The notes: a model not told the origin generated them from the sequence alone. 64,000 bases of DNA from Thalassotalea profundi (GCF_014653195.1 NZ_BNAH01000006.1:62001-126000); one strand, 5' to 3'; positions 47,601 through 57,744 are shown, counted from the first letter of the stretch. A program made the numbers and translations.

Positions 47601-48851
47601 TAGCCAAAGCTGAGATTGAGAATCATATAAAATGGCCCTAGTTAATTGACTTTTAGGCCCAAAAGCAGATTTAGGATCAAATTGGTAGACATTAAATGTA
47701 GGTCTATTAAAGCTAATTCTAGCAATACCTTTTTGGGTTATCGCCCATAAATTTCCCGAAGTATCACTAATAAGTTTATCTATTAGTCCAGCACCACCAT
47801 TTTGAAGCTTGATATTACTTCCAAGAAGTTCCATTTTATCGTTATCGTAGTCGTAGGTAACTAATGACCCAGTTACTGCAATCAATAGTCTACCATCTAT
47901 TTTTTGTATACCTTCAGCATGATTTTTATCATAACCAGAGAATTCTTTAGGTTGAAAATAACGTATCAAGTTGTTATCAGAGGACATATGGTAGATACCA
48001 TTCTTAGCTGTTACCCAATAACTAAGGTCTTTTTCAATAAACATATCGAATAACCTCTTCGGGTTCGTACTGATAGTAAAAATTTCCTCAGTTTCATATG
48101 TTTTATTATTAATTTTGTACATTGACTTAGCTGTAAGTACCCAGCTTGTATTTTTTGAAACACTAATTTTGAGTATTTCTTTTTGCTTTAACATATCCGA
48201 CTCTAAGGTAATAAATTGTCGTTGTTCGGCGTGCCAAAGATAAATTCCTTGGCTTGTGACCAGCGCTATTTGATCATCTGAAAAATAAGTAATTTGATTG
48301 AACATGAGCACTTCATCAGATTTTTGTCTGGAAAGAGGAATGGGAGTAAGTTCTTGGCGAGTGGTATCATAAGTAAAGACACCAGAATTAGTTGTTAACC
48401 ATATAGTGCCTTTTTTATCGACAAAAATCTGATTTCCCGTTAACTCTGTTAAATTATTTTTCTCATCTTTTATCGAAATTTTTGAAAATATCCATTTCTG
48501 CTTGTCTAGCCGGAATATTCCATTCACAACATTAAAAAACCAGATCCCTTTGTCATTATCTTCAAAAATGCGGGCAACATTTAAAGGTTTTACTTTAGTA
48601 TCATTTAATTTAACTTCTAACTCGTTGAATTGACCACCTAAATACCAATTTATCTTGGTTTCTGTTCCCACCCAGAGAATTCCATCACTATCTTGAAATA
48701 TAGTGTTTACATTTGAGTTACTTAATCCATTTTTTTTACCAAGATGATCAACAGAAACAGCTAGAGAATAGAACGAGTTAAAGAAAAAGTAACATAAAAG
48801 CCCGAAATAAGTGGTTAGCAAGTAATTATTTTTCATTATTTTAGATGGCAT
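44616..48851 (-). CDS. Hybrid two-component sensor-regulator (propeller, kinase, receiver, AraC-type HTH)
   Basis: A 1411-residue one-protein signalling system. Order: N-terminal membrane/signal segment (about 10-30); a periplasmic sensor of two seven-bladed-type propellers made of two-component-propeller repeats (LWVGTETK, LWLGSQDKGISRF, IWAGTEGGGLNLF, VWVGTWGGGINLL); a Y_Y_Y domain (about 760-850); one transmembrane helix (about 864-886); a histidine kinase with HELKTP (His919) and GIGLSLSREL; a receiver with Asp1204; and a C-terminal AraC-type HTH (about 1315-1400). Such HTCS proteins typically sense polysaccharide fragments in Bacteroidetes. Here the adjacent target candidate is the giant surface protein. 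ATG 48851 is used; ATG 48836 is an alternative. Confidence 0.93.
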   Translation of the reverse strand: MPSKIMKNNYLLTTYFGLLCYFFFNSFYSLAVSVDHLGKKNGLSNSNVNTIFQDSDGILWVGTETKINWYLGGQFNELEVKLNDTKVKPLNVARIFEDNDKGIWFFNVVNGIFRLDKQKWIFSKISIKDEKNNLTELTGNQIFVDKKGTIWLTTNSGVFTYDTTRQELTPIPLSRQKSDEVLMFNQITYFSDDQIALVTSQGIYLWHAEQRQFITLESDMLKQKEILKISVSKNTSWVLTAKSMYKINNKTYETEEIFTISTNPKRLFDMFIEKDLSYWVTAKNGIYHMSSDNNLIRYFQPKEFSGYDKNHAEGIQKIDGRLLIAVTGSLVTYDYDNDKMELLGSNIKLQNGGAGLIDKLISDTSGNLWAITQKGIARISFNRPTFNVYQFDPKSAFGPKSQLTRAILYDSQSQLWLGSQDKGISRFNSKTKVWDYFTYNKDISDSISNIHTRALLEDKQGNIWAGTEGGGLNLFNKDKQNWQHFKQGKMLDHIFSLQEGNDDNLWIGHGRGIASFSKKTRKFTNYSPVDKNDTSPMVRALSLDNKNNLWVGTHFIKSKELEKYTYARGLYKFNTISHRWKNYHHIPNNPDSLSNDLIFAVNVDSQQDVWVGTWGGGINLLKNDGESFQHYTTNDGLSSNVIYAIFEDKLGRLWISSAGGLDRMIPCHRKSAAINYQCKPIIKNYDFSAPLSDIEFDSESAFQAEDGTIYFGGLNGVISFNPNKPMESNSHRPQNTFFSQLKIKGEFVTPDLHHGLNQWIGYADKLTLNYDENPFSLSVANNEFTQPEKNQYRYRVDNGYWSSINPKYKDLTFRKLGFGKYKIEIDSSNNEGIWSNNPKALTLTITPPFYYSWVALFLYVFIIIAGIFLFILARQNKHKKRKNQLKKEVNLKTVEILKGKNEVEELLKEKQHFIENISHELKTPLTLIFNSLETISNRELTGEISKKINNIKHNGQRLFHLFEQLLSLTNNEKTTTKKSIILLANTCQQVINNLSGVASERQQTIILDCKTNAELIIEDQALETILNNLISNAIKYADNSSIIKVICTVENLNCVIKVTNVGSNIPAKDCESIFKKFYRLEQHQKIEGQGIGLSLSRELVESHQGTLTLDNSQPNLIQFIVSLPIDLIFNLDQALVEDDAGENAKTDYILNSSGKKLLIVEDNLEINQFLTQLLAPNYKVLSLYNGQEAVEQIEAFQPDIILSDVMMPLMGGFELCEFIRCSDKSYSKIPIILLTAKSDISSQKKGLQVGATDYVNKPFSGEILKLKIANLLDSLTDKRNKITASAAKYLQVNQLNDDIQNSFIQRTKVFLKIHFPDPEFNVKKLSELLAMDERTLRRKSELYLSQKPKDVIREYRLQCAFEMLKSGDSISNIAISCGFTTLPHFSKCFKDKYETTPKQAQGKLLISGDCE

Positions 48852-48961
48852 TATCAATAGCTTTTAACATTAATATTATTAATTCCTTTTTGTCGTATTT
48901 CAGACAGTACCCGTAAAACCAGTCCTAAATCAAATTGTTTTAGCCAATGAAAGCCTAATTA

Positions 48962-48997
48962 GACCGTTTCAGATAAAAGAATGACCGATTCAGATAA
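48962..48997 (+). promoter_or_regulatory. AraC-type direct-repeat operator upstream of the giant gene
   Basis: GACCGTTTCAGATAA (48962-48976) and GACCGATTCAGATAA (48983-48997) are the same 15-mer with one mismatch, spaced exactly 21 bases start to start, two helical turns. A -10-like TATTAT occurs at 49019-49024, and the -35 region it implies (about 48996-49001) abuts the downstream repeat. That is the arrangement of araI half-sites at a class II activator. It predicts binding by the AraC-type HTH of the divergent hybrid sensor. A partial match, TTTCAGA, lies further upstream (48898-48904). Confidence 0.7.
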
Positions 48998-49080
48998 GCA
49001 CATAATTCTCTTACTCCCTATTATATGCCTCTCACATTTGGGCGTTCATCAATCTATGGTCAAAGGTATATATCAAATTT

Positions 49081-52000
49081 ATGAAATATTTATCTTCTTT
49101 AAGTCTTTTTCTAATATTTTTCACTGCAAAAATATTTGCTGCTGATGTCCTTGTTTCTACTTTGGAAGATAGTCCAGATCCCGCGCCACGTGGTGGCGAA
49201 ATAAATTATGCTATTACCGTTGGTAATAATGCCGCAGATGCGGCGGCTGATGTCGAATTAACCTTTCCACTTCCCGCAACTACTAGTTTTGTTTCCGTCG
49301 ATAATGGTAGTTGTACCCACGATGGCGGTGCACCTGGTAGTGTAAATTGTGACTTTGGCAATCTGGCTGGGCTAGCAGAGATTGATTTAAATATTATTAT
49401 AAAAACCAGTGAAACTACACCAGCTTCAATTGCTGTAGAAGCTACTGCAACAACCTCTTCTACAGACACAAATGCATTGAATGATAGATCTACTCAGAAT
49501 ACAACGATTGAGGATGGTGCCGATCTAAACCTGACAATGAGTGATAGTATTGACCCTGTAACCGCGGGTGGAGAATTTAGCTATACATTAATTGTAAATA
49601 ATGCAGGCCCTAATGACTCGGGCGCTCTTAAAGTTGAAAATACTTTACCTACAGGTGTTAATTACCTTTCAGCCAATGGCGGTGGATGGAGTTGCAGCAA
49701 TAGCGGTCAAGTAGTCACTTGTACACGTAGCGCTTTAGCTAATAATAGTAATGCACCCGCAATTACGATTAATACGAAAGTTGTGGGAGCGATTTCAGGT
49801 ACAGTTACTAATAGCGCGATAGTATCAGCTACAGGCATTGTTAAAGATCCAAATACTAACAATAATACTCAAACTGAAAATACCACAATTAACCCAGGCA
49901 CGGATTTAAGTATTACAAAAACGGTTGACGCCCCCGTTATAGCTAACACAAATGCCACTTTTACATTAAAGCCAAGAAATAATGGTCCATATTTAGCTAA
50001 TACGGTTGAAGTTATTGATACATTACCTGCCGATTTTATCATGGTAAGTGCAACAGGAGCTGGCTGGGTTTGTAATACCGATGGCGCTAACCCAGAAACT
50101 ATTACTTGTGGCCGTTCTACGTATGCTGTTGGTGCAACGGATAATATTCAAATCCAAACATCGGTACCCGCAACAGGTGTTAATGTGGTGAATTCGGTAG
50201 CCATATCAACGACAGATACCGACTCTATTGCCAGTAATAATACAGATTCAGTCACTTTTGATATTGTGCCAGATGGTGCTGATTTAGAAATAAGTAAAAC
50301 CAAAGGTCCTAATCCAGTGGCTTTAGGGTCAAACATGACCAGCAGTATTAGGGTTAAAAATAATGGCCCTAAAGCAACCTCAGGCATAGTTACTGTGATT
50401 GATACATTGCATGATGATGAAGAGTATGTGTCTTTTTCGGGCACTAATTGGAGTTGTAATAGTGATAACGCCAGCCCTGAAGTGGTTACATGTGAATTTT
50501 CTAACCAGCTAAGTAATGGTGCTTCTTCAGATTATTTGTATATTGTCACTAAAGCAAATGCCGCTGGTACCCTGACCAATAATGCCTGTGCTCATGATAT
50601 AGGCGGAGAACCTGATAGTGTTATACCTAACCACTGTACAGGTGCTGGCGTTGAAAGTACTACTGACACAGCAGACTTATCTATAGTTAAAGCGGTAAGT
50701 ACAGTAGGTGGTACTGTAAATGTATTAGAAACAAACGAAAACCAAGTTACTTATACACTAACAGTTACACATGTTGCTGGAGATATCCTTAATGGTAATG
50801 ACAATGACGCAGTTGTAGTTACCGATGATATTCCCGCTTATTTAACCAATGTTATTGGCGCCACCCCATCCAATACGGGCATTGCGGTTAGTGATGACCA
50901 TAATAAATTTGACTGCGCTACTACCGGTGGAGTAGTGCGTTGTGAGTTAAAAAATGGCGAAACTATGTCTCAAGGTGATGTCTCTATTTTTACTATTATA
51001 GTAGACAGACCATTAGACGACGGTTCCTTTACCAATACAGCGGAAGTAGATTCGGCAGTATTGGGCGATCCAAATCAAACGAACAATAGCGATAGTGTTG
51101 CATTAACGGTTAACCCTATTGCCGACGTAGAAATGGTGAGTTTAGGGCTCACTCCAAGCACAGCTGAAGCAGGAACGGATGTTACCAAGGTACTCACCTT
51201 TAGAAATAATGGTCCATCCGCGGCTGAAGATGTTGAGGTTACTCATACTTTTAATCCCAATGGGCATTTCTATGATTTAATTTCAGCAACTACCACTCAA
51301 GGTAATTGTGCGGCATTAGTTGGAAATGTATTAACGTGTACGATTGGCACGTTAACCCGTAACGAGAGTCATTCTATCACTTTAAAAGTGCGTCCCCGTT
51401 GGGAAAGTGGCAATCCAGAATGGGTATTAACAAATACATCTGCAATTACCACCACAACAATAGAGAGCGATTTAAGTAATAATAGCAAGAGTGAAGACTT
51501 AAGCGTTGTATCATCCGAATTAGATTTATTAATTAATACTACTGATATTGAAGATCCTATTAGCTGGAACCCTAGCTTTGGTGCATTTCCTGCCACTACA
51601 GACAATATAGTTCGTTATAAAATGGAGATCACTAATCGCGGCCCATCAGTTGCAACTGATGTTTATTTTGATGCTGTGTTGGAGCCGCAAGCAGGAAAAC
51701 AATTCACTTTTTTATGTGATGGCATTACAGATGCAAGTGGCGGTAGTTGTACTTCAGCTGATGTGATTTGTAGTAATGTGGGTAACTCGGTAATAGGTGC
51801 TAATACCATGACAATGCGCTGCGAATTACCTTCAGGCACAGAGTTAGAGGTTAACGATACTTATACTCGTTATTTATTCTTTCGTGCAGATACGGCACCT
51901 GATCCAACGGGTGATACATTAAGCATTACACCAACCGTAGCCTCTAATGAGTTCGATACTTATACGCCTAATAACTCGGAAGGTGAAAGTACATCTTTAC

Positions 52001-55000
52001 GTATTGCATTGGATTTAGCCGTTGATATAACCCCTTCTAAAACATCCGTTACCATATATGAACCATTTAATTGGACCATGATAGTTACCAACAATGGTCC
52101 AGGGAACAGCGCTAATTCAGAATTAACCAATAACTTGCCTGCAGGTATGGAGTTAACTGGGCCACCAGTACCTAGCCAAGGCGTTTGTACAGGGATAAAT
52201 ACAGAAACAAGTTTTGATTGTGATTTTGGCACTATTAATAATGGTAATGTTGCAAGTGTGCAATTGCCAGTACGCTTCATTACTTATCCAACAGGCGGAA
52301 CTAGCAGTAATACAGCTACTATTACTACTGCCGGTTTTGACTCTGATAGCAGTAATAACAGCGATACGGAAATAGTAACGGTGACACAATCATCTATTGC
52401 TGGTCAGATTTATATTGATTTAAATGACGATGGTATTGTTGCTGGTAACGAAGATGGCATCGCAGGCGTTACTCTCAACCTAAGCGGAATAGATTTGTAT
52501 GGTAATAGCGTTAATATTACTAAAACTACAGATATTGACGGTCAGTACTTATTTGACGAACTTATACCTAGTAATGCGTCGGGGTATAGCATTACCGAAA
52601 TACAACCTGCTGATTTTGATGATGGGTTAGAAAATGCAAACGGTAGTTTAGTCACGAATAGCCGTGCTACAGATACTATTAATGCGATAGTCTTAGTGGC
52701 GGATACCAACTTAGAAAATTATAACTTTGGTGAATTAGGACGGGCAAGTATTAGAGGCAGTGTTTGGCACGATGAAAACAATAACGGCGTAAAAGATGGC
52801 GCTGAAACAACAGGTATTGCGAATGTTACTGTCACATTAAGCGGCACGCTAAGTATTATTACTCAAACTGACATCAACGGAAATTATGAGTTTGATAACT
52901 TAATAGCAGGTACTTATGTTGTTACTGAAACCCATCCTGTTGTATGGACCGATGGCTCAGAACAATTAGGTAATGCTGGCGGTAATATCGCTAACGATGT
53001 CTTTTCTAATATTATATTAACGGCTGCACAACAAGGTAGTGGTTATAATTTTGGTGAACAAAGTGCCAAAGTTAGTGGCAAAGTCTATCGAGACACAAAT
53101 GATGATGGTGTGGTCGATATAGGAGAAGTTGGTATAGCTGGGGTTAGGTTAACCCTAACAGGTAAAGACGGTAATGGTATTGTTATAAACCAAACAACAG
53201 TAACTGATGCTAATGGCGATTATCTGTTTTTAGTAGCTGCTTCCGACGGCACTGGCTACAGTATTAGAGAAACCCAGCCAAGTAAAGTTATAGATGGTAA
53301 AGATACTGTTGGTACTTTGGGAGGGACGCTCGCCAATGACCTCATATCGGGTATTGTGGTGGCCGCCAATAGCGTAGGGACAGGCTATAACTTTGGTGAA
53401 GGAGCAGACATTCCAGATGTTACACTACTTCAAGGGGTTGTATTTATTGATGCTAATGACGACGGTCAATTCAACGCAGGTGAGCAAGGTATAGCAGGGG
53501 TTGAATTACAACTGAGTGGCGAAACCTCCACCGGCCAAACAGTTAACCTAACTCAGTTAACCAATAGTCAAGGTGAATACTCATTTGACAATTTATCGGC
53601 TAGTAATGCCATGGGCTATCAGGTTACTGAGAAGCAACCAACTGATTTTGATGATGGTTTAGACAGTATTGGAGGCTCTATTATACCTAATAGCCGTAAT
53701 AGCGATAGTTTAACGGGCTTAGTAGTTTTAGCTAATAAAGCCCTAATAAACAACAACTTTGGCGAATTATATAAAGGGCGGTTAAGCGGTTTTGTTTTTG
53801 TAGATAACAACAAAAATGGCCTTAAAGACAATAATGAAAGTGGTATCGCTAATGTAGAAATGGTATTAACAGGGATCAGTCAAAATGGTAAGCAAATTAA
53901 CTTAACGCAACTAACTGACGCAAATGGCCAATACCTATTTACCCAATTACCACCTAGTAATAGTGCAGGTTATACCCTGACAGAAACTCACCCCGTTGAC
54001 TATCTTGATGGTCAAGAAAGTATTGCTGGCGTGATTATCGCTAATAGTGAAGTTAGCGATACGATATCTGGTATTCAAATCACGTTAAATAGTGAACTTA
54101 AGCATTATGATTTTGCCGAATGGGCTATAGGGTCAATTTCAGGTGTTGTTTTTATTGATGCTAATGCAGATGGTGTTTATTTACCGACTTCAAAAGATGA
54201 AGCCGGTATAGCAAATGTTAGATTAACGCTAACTGGTACTGACAATTCAGGTGCATTAGTACAGCGCCATACAACGACTGATATTAATGGTCAGTATTTA
54301 TTTGACCTATTACAACCAAGTGATGCAAACGGCTATCAAATTAATGAGGTTCAGCCTGTTAATTATGATGACGGTTTAGACAGTATTGCGGGTGTTGTTC
54401 TTGCTAATAGCCAAGGTTCGGATAGCTTAACGGGGTTGGTATTAAAAGACCAAGAGGCCTTAATAAACAACAACTTTGGCGAATTATATAAAGGGCGATT
54501 AAGCGGTTTTGTTTTTGTAGATAACAACAAAAATGGCCTTAAAGACAATAATGAAAATGGTATCGCTAATGTAGAAATGGTATTAGCAGGGATCAGTCAA
54601 AATGGTAAGCAAATTAACTTAACGCAACTAACTGACGCAAATGGCCAATACCTATTTACCCAATTACCACCTAGTAATAGTGCAGGTTATACCCTGACAG
54701 AAACTCACCCCGTTGACTATCTTGATGGTCAAGAAAGTATTGCTGGCGTGATCATCGCTAATAGTGCAGTTAGCGATACGATATCTGGTATTCAAATCAC
54801 GTTAAATAGTGAACTTAAGCATTATGATTTTGCCGAATGGGCTATAGGGTCAATTTCAGGTGTTGTTTTTATTGATGCTAATGCAGATGGCCTTTACTCA
54901 AATGATGAGACGGGTATAGAGAATGTTAGTCTTACATTAACAGGTACAGACCATTTAGGTGCTGCCGTTACACGTACTATTACTACCGATAAAAATGGTC

Positions 55001-57744
55001 AATATTTATTTGACTTACTAGACCCGAGCGATACAAACGGATATCAAATTAGTGAAGTGCAACCAGCAGAATATCTGGATGGTGCAGAAAGCATTGGTCA
55101 GCAGATTATCGCCGATAGTTATAAAACCGATAAAATTATTGACGTACAACTTCCAGCAAACACCCAACTTGAAAACTATAATTTTGCCGAATTAGAGGGC
55201 GCCTCGCTACATGGTGAAGTTTGGGTTGATGAAAATGACAATGGTGAACGAGACGAAAGCGAAACATTAAGTATAGAAGGTGTCACAATTACCTTAACAG
55301 GCATTGAGTCATGGAAAGAAGATGCAACGGTTCAATATACTCAAATAACAGATATTAATGGTCAGTATAACTTCAGTGGATTACGCGCAGGCAACTATGT
55401 TATCAGTCAAACACAGCCAACAGCTTGGCATGACGGTCAAGATCACCTTGGTAGTCTTGATGGTATTTTAGCCAATGATCAATTCAGTAAAGTTGTGATT
55501 GCCGCGGGTGAAAATGGCATAGATTACAATTTTGGCGAACGAGGTAGTTCTTTGAGCGGGCGCGTGTTTAATGATCAAAATCGAGATGGTATCCGTACTG
55601 AGAACGAACCGGGAATCCCCAATGTTACTATTACGTTAGCAGGCACAGATATTAATGGTCAATCTGTAGAGCGAAGCGTACTAACTGGCGTTGATGGTAA
55701 GTACATGTTTAGCCACTTACCATTACCGAATAGTCAAGGGTACCTTGTAACTGAAACACAACCAAGTGAAATGGACGACGGTCTAGATAGTCTAGGCAGT
55801 CATGGTGGTGAATTAAGCAATGACTCGTTCAGCAAGATTATCTTTACCGATCATATTAGCCATCTTATCGATTATGACTTTGGTGAATTACTTAAAAATC
55901 CATCGAGTATTAGTGGTTTAGTATGGTTAGACAGTAACCATAATCGTGATGAAGATGAAGGCAATGGCCTTGAAGGCTGGACCGTTCAACTTATAGACAC
56001 TCGAGATAATCCTAAAAATAATGAAGATATTACGCCTATTGCTGTTGTAAAAACTGACATTAATGGTCGTTATTTGTTTGAAGGACTATCACCAGGCATT
56101 TATGAAGTTCGCTTTATACATGAACAAAATGGCGCAATTTATGGCTATGGTGTTTCAGATGAACCAGGCGTTGACTTATCTTTTGGTACTATTCGTAACA
56201 TCACTTTAGATGTTGGTGAAGATATCGAAGATCAAAATCTGCCTATCGATCCTTCAGGTGTTGTTTACGATAGTAAAACCCGTGAACCTGTTGCCGGCGC
56301 TACAGTTCGTTTCGAAGGGCCTGTTGGCTTTGATCCAGAACGTGATTTAGTAGGGGGGCTGGCCAATGTTGAACAAATCACAGGAAATGATGGTGTTTAC
56401 CAATTTTTAATCTTTAATTCTGCACCTAAAGGAGTTTATACCCTTGTTGTAACTGAGCCAAATGGTTATTTACCGGGTGTCTCTAAAGTACTTCAGGTGT
56501 GTACAAATACGGTTGATATACTTGCTTCTCCAACTCCAGCACTGGTTCAACGACAAGATTCTCCTCCACCTTTGAGCGCAAGCGTTCAAGATCCTGAAAA
56601 TTGTGGTACTACCTCGGCAGATTTTTCAGACGGAGACGAAGGCACACAATATTATTTAAGCTTTAATATTGATCCGCTACTACCCTCAGGCAATGTGATT
56701 AATAATCACATTCCGGTTGATCCTATCGACGATGAAATGCTTAGCGTAATTAAAACCACCAATGTGAAAAATGCTTCTCGCGGTGATTTTGTTCCTTATT
56801 CTATTGTGGTCACCAATAATCAAGAATTTAGTTTGAGCCAGTTAAATGTTATTGACCAATTACCTCCAGGCTTCAAATACGTTGTAGGCTCAGCGACTAT
56901 TAATGGCATGAAAGTAGAGCCATTAATTAATGACCGTCAACTTATCTGGTCTGATTTAAATTTCGCAGCCAACCAACAATATGAAATTGATCTCATTACT
57001 ATCATTGGTGCAGGAGTTGGTGAAGGCGAATATGTTAATCAGGCGTGGGGCGGATACCAAAACAGTCAATTAATTTTGACTAATATTGCTGATGCAACAG
57101 TACGTATTGTGCCAGACCCGTTGTTCGATTGTTCGGATGTCAGCGGAAAAGTATTTAACGATTTAAATGCTAATGGTTATCAAGATGCCGATGAATCCGG
57201 TCTACCAGCAGTACGTTTAGCAACAGCTAGAGGTTTGCTTGTTACTACAGATGAACATGGGCGATATCATATTGCTTGTGCAGGTGTTCCTAATGAAATG
57301 CGTGGTTCTAATTTTATTATTAAAATAGATGAACGTACCTTGCCATCAGGTTTTAGAGTCACAACTGAAAACCCAAGAGTTGTTCGTTTAACACGCGGTA
57401 AAATGGTAAAAGCCAACTTTGGCGCTACCATTCATCGTGTTGTCCGTATCCAAGTTAATGCAGATGCCTTCGAGGGGGATAACCTCAATGATAAATCTCA
57501 ACAACAATTACAAACAGCAATGAAAGCCATGCGCCTTCAACCATCCGTTTTACGCTTAGCTTATGGCCAGCGTGATGAAGACATTGATGTCATTGAACGC
57601 CGTTTAGAATTGCTACGTGAAAACAGTGAGAAATTATGGCAGGAGTGTGAATGTAAGTATGAATTGATTTTTGAACAAGAGATTTATCAGGATGAAAGAA
57701 GTATGAAAGACGTTGTTAATGCAAGGGGGGCTGGTAATGAATAA
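49081..57744 (+). CDS. Giant secreted DUF11/SdrD-B repeat protein
   Basis: A 2887-residue protein with a Sec signal peptide (1-20). Next come about eight DUF11-type Ig-like repeats (about 21-1100), recognised by NNGP and DTLPAGF-like patterns. Eleven SdrD-B/Cna-B modules follow (about 1104-2390), each opening with a DxNxDG-type loop such as DANDDGQFNAGEQGI, which should bind calcium. Then come a carboxypeptidase-regulatory-like module, a ninth DUF11 unit (about 2554-2680) and a further SdrD-B unit. A C-terminal domain (about 2790-2887) is alpha-helical and charged. There is no LPXTG or T9SS tail. The last codons overlap the barrel gene, so the barrel protein is the likely anchor or exporter. 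The overall picture is a large adhesin or surface scaffold. Confidence 0.88.
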   Translation: MKYLSSLSLFLIFFTAKIFAADVLVSTLEDSPDPAPRGGEINYAITVGNNAADAAADVELTFPLPATTSFVSVDNGSCTHDGGAPGSVNCDFGNLAGLAEIDLNIIIKTSETTPASIAVEATATTSSTDTNALNDRSTQNTTIEDGADLNLTMSDSIDPVTAGGEFSYTLIVNNAGPNDSGALKVENTLPTGVNYLSANGGGWSCSNSGQVVTCTRSALANNSNAPAITINTKVVGAISGTVTNSAIVSATGIVKDPNTNNNTQTENTTINPGTDLSITKTVDAPVIANTNATFTLKPRNNGPYLANTVEVIDTLPADFIMVSATGAGWVCNTDGANPETITCGRSTYAVGATDNIQIQTSVPATGVNVVNSVAISTTDTDSIASNNTDSVTFDIVPDGADLEISKTKGPNPVALGSNMTSSIRVKNNGPKATSGIVTVIDTLHDDEEYVSFSGTNWSCNSDNASPEVVTCEFSNQLSNGASSDYLYIVTKANAAGTLTNNACAHDIGGEPDSVIPNHCTGAGVESTTDTADLSIVKAVSTVGGTVNVLETNENQVTYTLTVTHVAGDILNGNDNDAVVVTDDIPAYLTNVIGATPSNTGIAVSDDHNKFDCATTGGVVRCELKNGETMSQGDVSIFTIIVDRPLDDGSFTNTAEVDSAVLGDPNQTNNSDSVALTVNPIADVEMVSLGLTPSTAEAGTDVTKVLTFRNNGPSAAEDVEVTHTFNPNGHFYDLISATTTQGNCAALVGNVLTCTIGTLTRNESHSITLKVRPRWESGNPEWVLTNTSAITTTTIESDLSNNSKSEDLSVVSSELDLLINTTDIEDPISWNPSFGAFPATTDNIVRYKMEITNRGPSVATDVYFDAVLEPQAGKQFTFLCDGITDASGGSCTSADVICSNVGNSVIGANTMTMRCELPSGTELEVNDTYTRYLFFRADTAPDPTGDTLSITPTVASNEFDTYTPNNSEGESTSLRIALDLAVDITPSKTSVTIYEPFNWTMIVTNNGPGNSANSELTNNLPAGMELTGPPVPSQGVCTGINTETSFDCDFGTINNGNVASVQLPVRFITYPTGGTSSNTATITTAGFDSDSSNNSDTEIVTVTQSSIAGQIYIDLNDDGIVAGNEDGIAGVTLNLSGIDLYGNSVNITKTTDIDGQYLFDELIPSNASGYSITEIQPADFDDGLENANGSLVTNSRATDTINAIVLVADTNLENYNFGELGRASIRGSVWHDENNNGVKDGAETTGIANVTVTLSGTLSIITQTDINGNYEFDNLIAGTYVVTETHPVVWTDGSEQLGNAGGNIANDVFSNIILTAAQQGSGYNFGEQSAKVSGKVYRDTNDDGVVDIGEVGIAGVRLTLTGKDGNGIVINQTTVTDANGDYLFLVAASDGTGYSIRETQPSKVIDGKDTVGTLGGTLANDLISGIVVAANSVGTGYNFGEGADIPDVTLLQGVVFIDANDDGQFNAGEQGIAGVELQLSGETSTGQTVNLTQLTNSQGEYSFDNLSASNAMGYQVTEKQPTDFDDGLDSIGGSIIPNSRNSDSLTGLVVLANKALINNNFGELYKGRLSGFVFVDNNKNGLKDNNESGIANVEMVLTGISQNGKQINLTQLTDANGQYLFTQLPPSNSAGYTLTETHPVDYLDGQESIAGVIIANSEVSDTISGIQITLNSELKHYDFAEWAIGSISGVVFIDANADGVYLPTSKDEAGIANVRLTLTGTDNSGALVQRHTTTDINGQYLFDLLQPSDANGYQINEVQPVNYDDGLDSIAGVVLANSQGSDSLTGLVLKDQEALINNNFGELYKGRLSGFVFVDNNKNGLKDNNENGIANVEMVLAGISQNGKQINLTQLTDANGQYLFTQLPPSNSAGYTLTETHPVDYLDGQESIAGVIIANSAVSDTISGIQITLNSELKHYDFAEWAIGSISGVVFIDANADGLYSNDETGIENVSLTLTGTDHLGAAVTRTITTDKNGQYLFDLLDPSDTNGYQISEVQPAEYLDGAESIGQQIIADSYKTDKIIDVQLPANTQLENYNFAELEGASLHGEVWVDENDNGERDESETLSIEGVTITLTGIESWKEDATVQYTQITDINGQYNFSGLRAGNYVISQTQPTAWHDGQDHLGSLDGILANDQFSKVVIAAGENGIDYNFGERGSSLSGRVFNDQNRDGIRTENEPGIPNVTITLAGTDINGQSVERSVLTGVDGKYMFSHLPLPNSQGYLVTETQPSEMDDGLDSLGSHGGELSNDSFSKIIFTDHISHLIDYDFGELLKNPSSISGLVWLDSNHNRDEDEGNGLEGWTVQLIDTRDNPKNNEDITPIAVVKTDINGRYLFEGLSPGIYEVRFIHEQNGAIYGYGVSDEPGVDLSFGTIRNITLDVGEDIEDQNLPIDPSGVVYDSKTREPVAGATVRFEGPVGFDPERDLVGGLANVEQITGNDGVYQFLIFNSAPKGVYTLVVTEPNGYLPGVSKVLQVCTNTVDILASPTPALVQRQDSPPPLSASVQDPENCGTTSADFSDGDEGTQYYLSFNIDPLLPSGNVINNHIPVDPIDDEMLSVIKTTNVKNASRGDFVPYSIVVTNNQEFSLSQLNVIDQLPPGFKYVVGSATINGMKVEPLINDRQLIWSDLNFAANQQYEIDLITIIGAGVGEGEYVNQAWGGYQNSQLILTNIADATVRIVPDPLFDCSDVSGKVFNDLNANGYQDADESGLPAVRLATARGLLVTTDEHGRYHIACAGVPNEMRGSNFIIKIDERTLPSGFRVTTENPRVVRLTRGKMVKANFGATIHRVVRIQVNADAFEGDNLNDKSQQQLQTAMKAMRLQPSVLRLAYGQRDEDIDVIERRLELLRENSEKLWQECECKYELIFEQEIYQDERSMKDVVNARGAGNE
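53744..54173 (+). repeat. Internal near-identical repeat, copy 1
   Basis: About 430 bases encoding an SdrD-B module and the start of the next (residues about 1555-1698). The second copy is at 54461-54890, 717 bases (239 codons) downstream, with only a few base differences. Because the period equals two SdrD modules, the pair looks like a recent in-frame tandem duplication. Recombination between copies would expand or contract the protein without frameshift. Confidence 0.9.
54461..54890 (+). repeat. Internal near-identical repeat, copy 2
   Basis: Second copy of the repeat at 53744-54173 (residues about 1794-1937). The encoded module differs at a few positions, for example NESG against NENG and VLTG against VLAG. 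Both copies begin in the middle of the NNNFGELYKGRLSGF linker. Confidence 0.9.

Noticed and set aside
52390..55900. Possible CRISPR-like repeat array
   Set aside because: The repetition is protein-coding SdrD-B modules in one frame with a period far longer than CRISPR repeats.
57713..57736. Upstream start for the barrel protein
   Set aside because: The eight extra residues would precede a complete signal peptide; ATG 57737 has a good ribosome-binding site.
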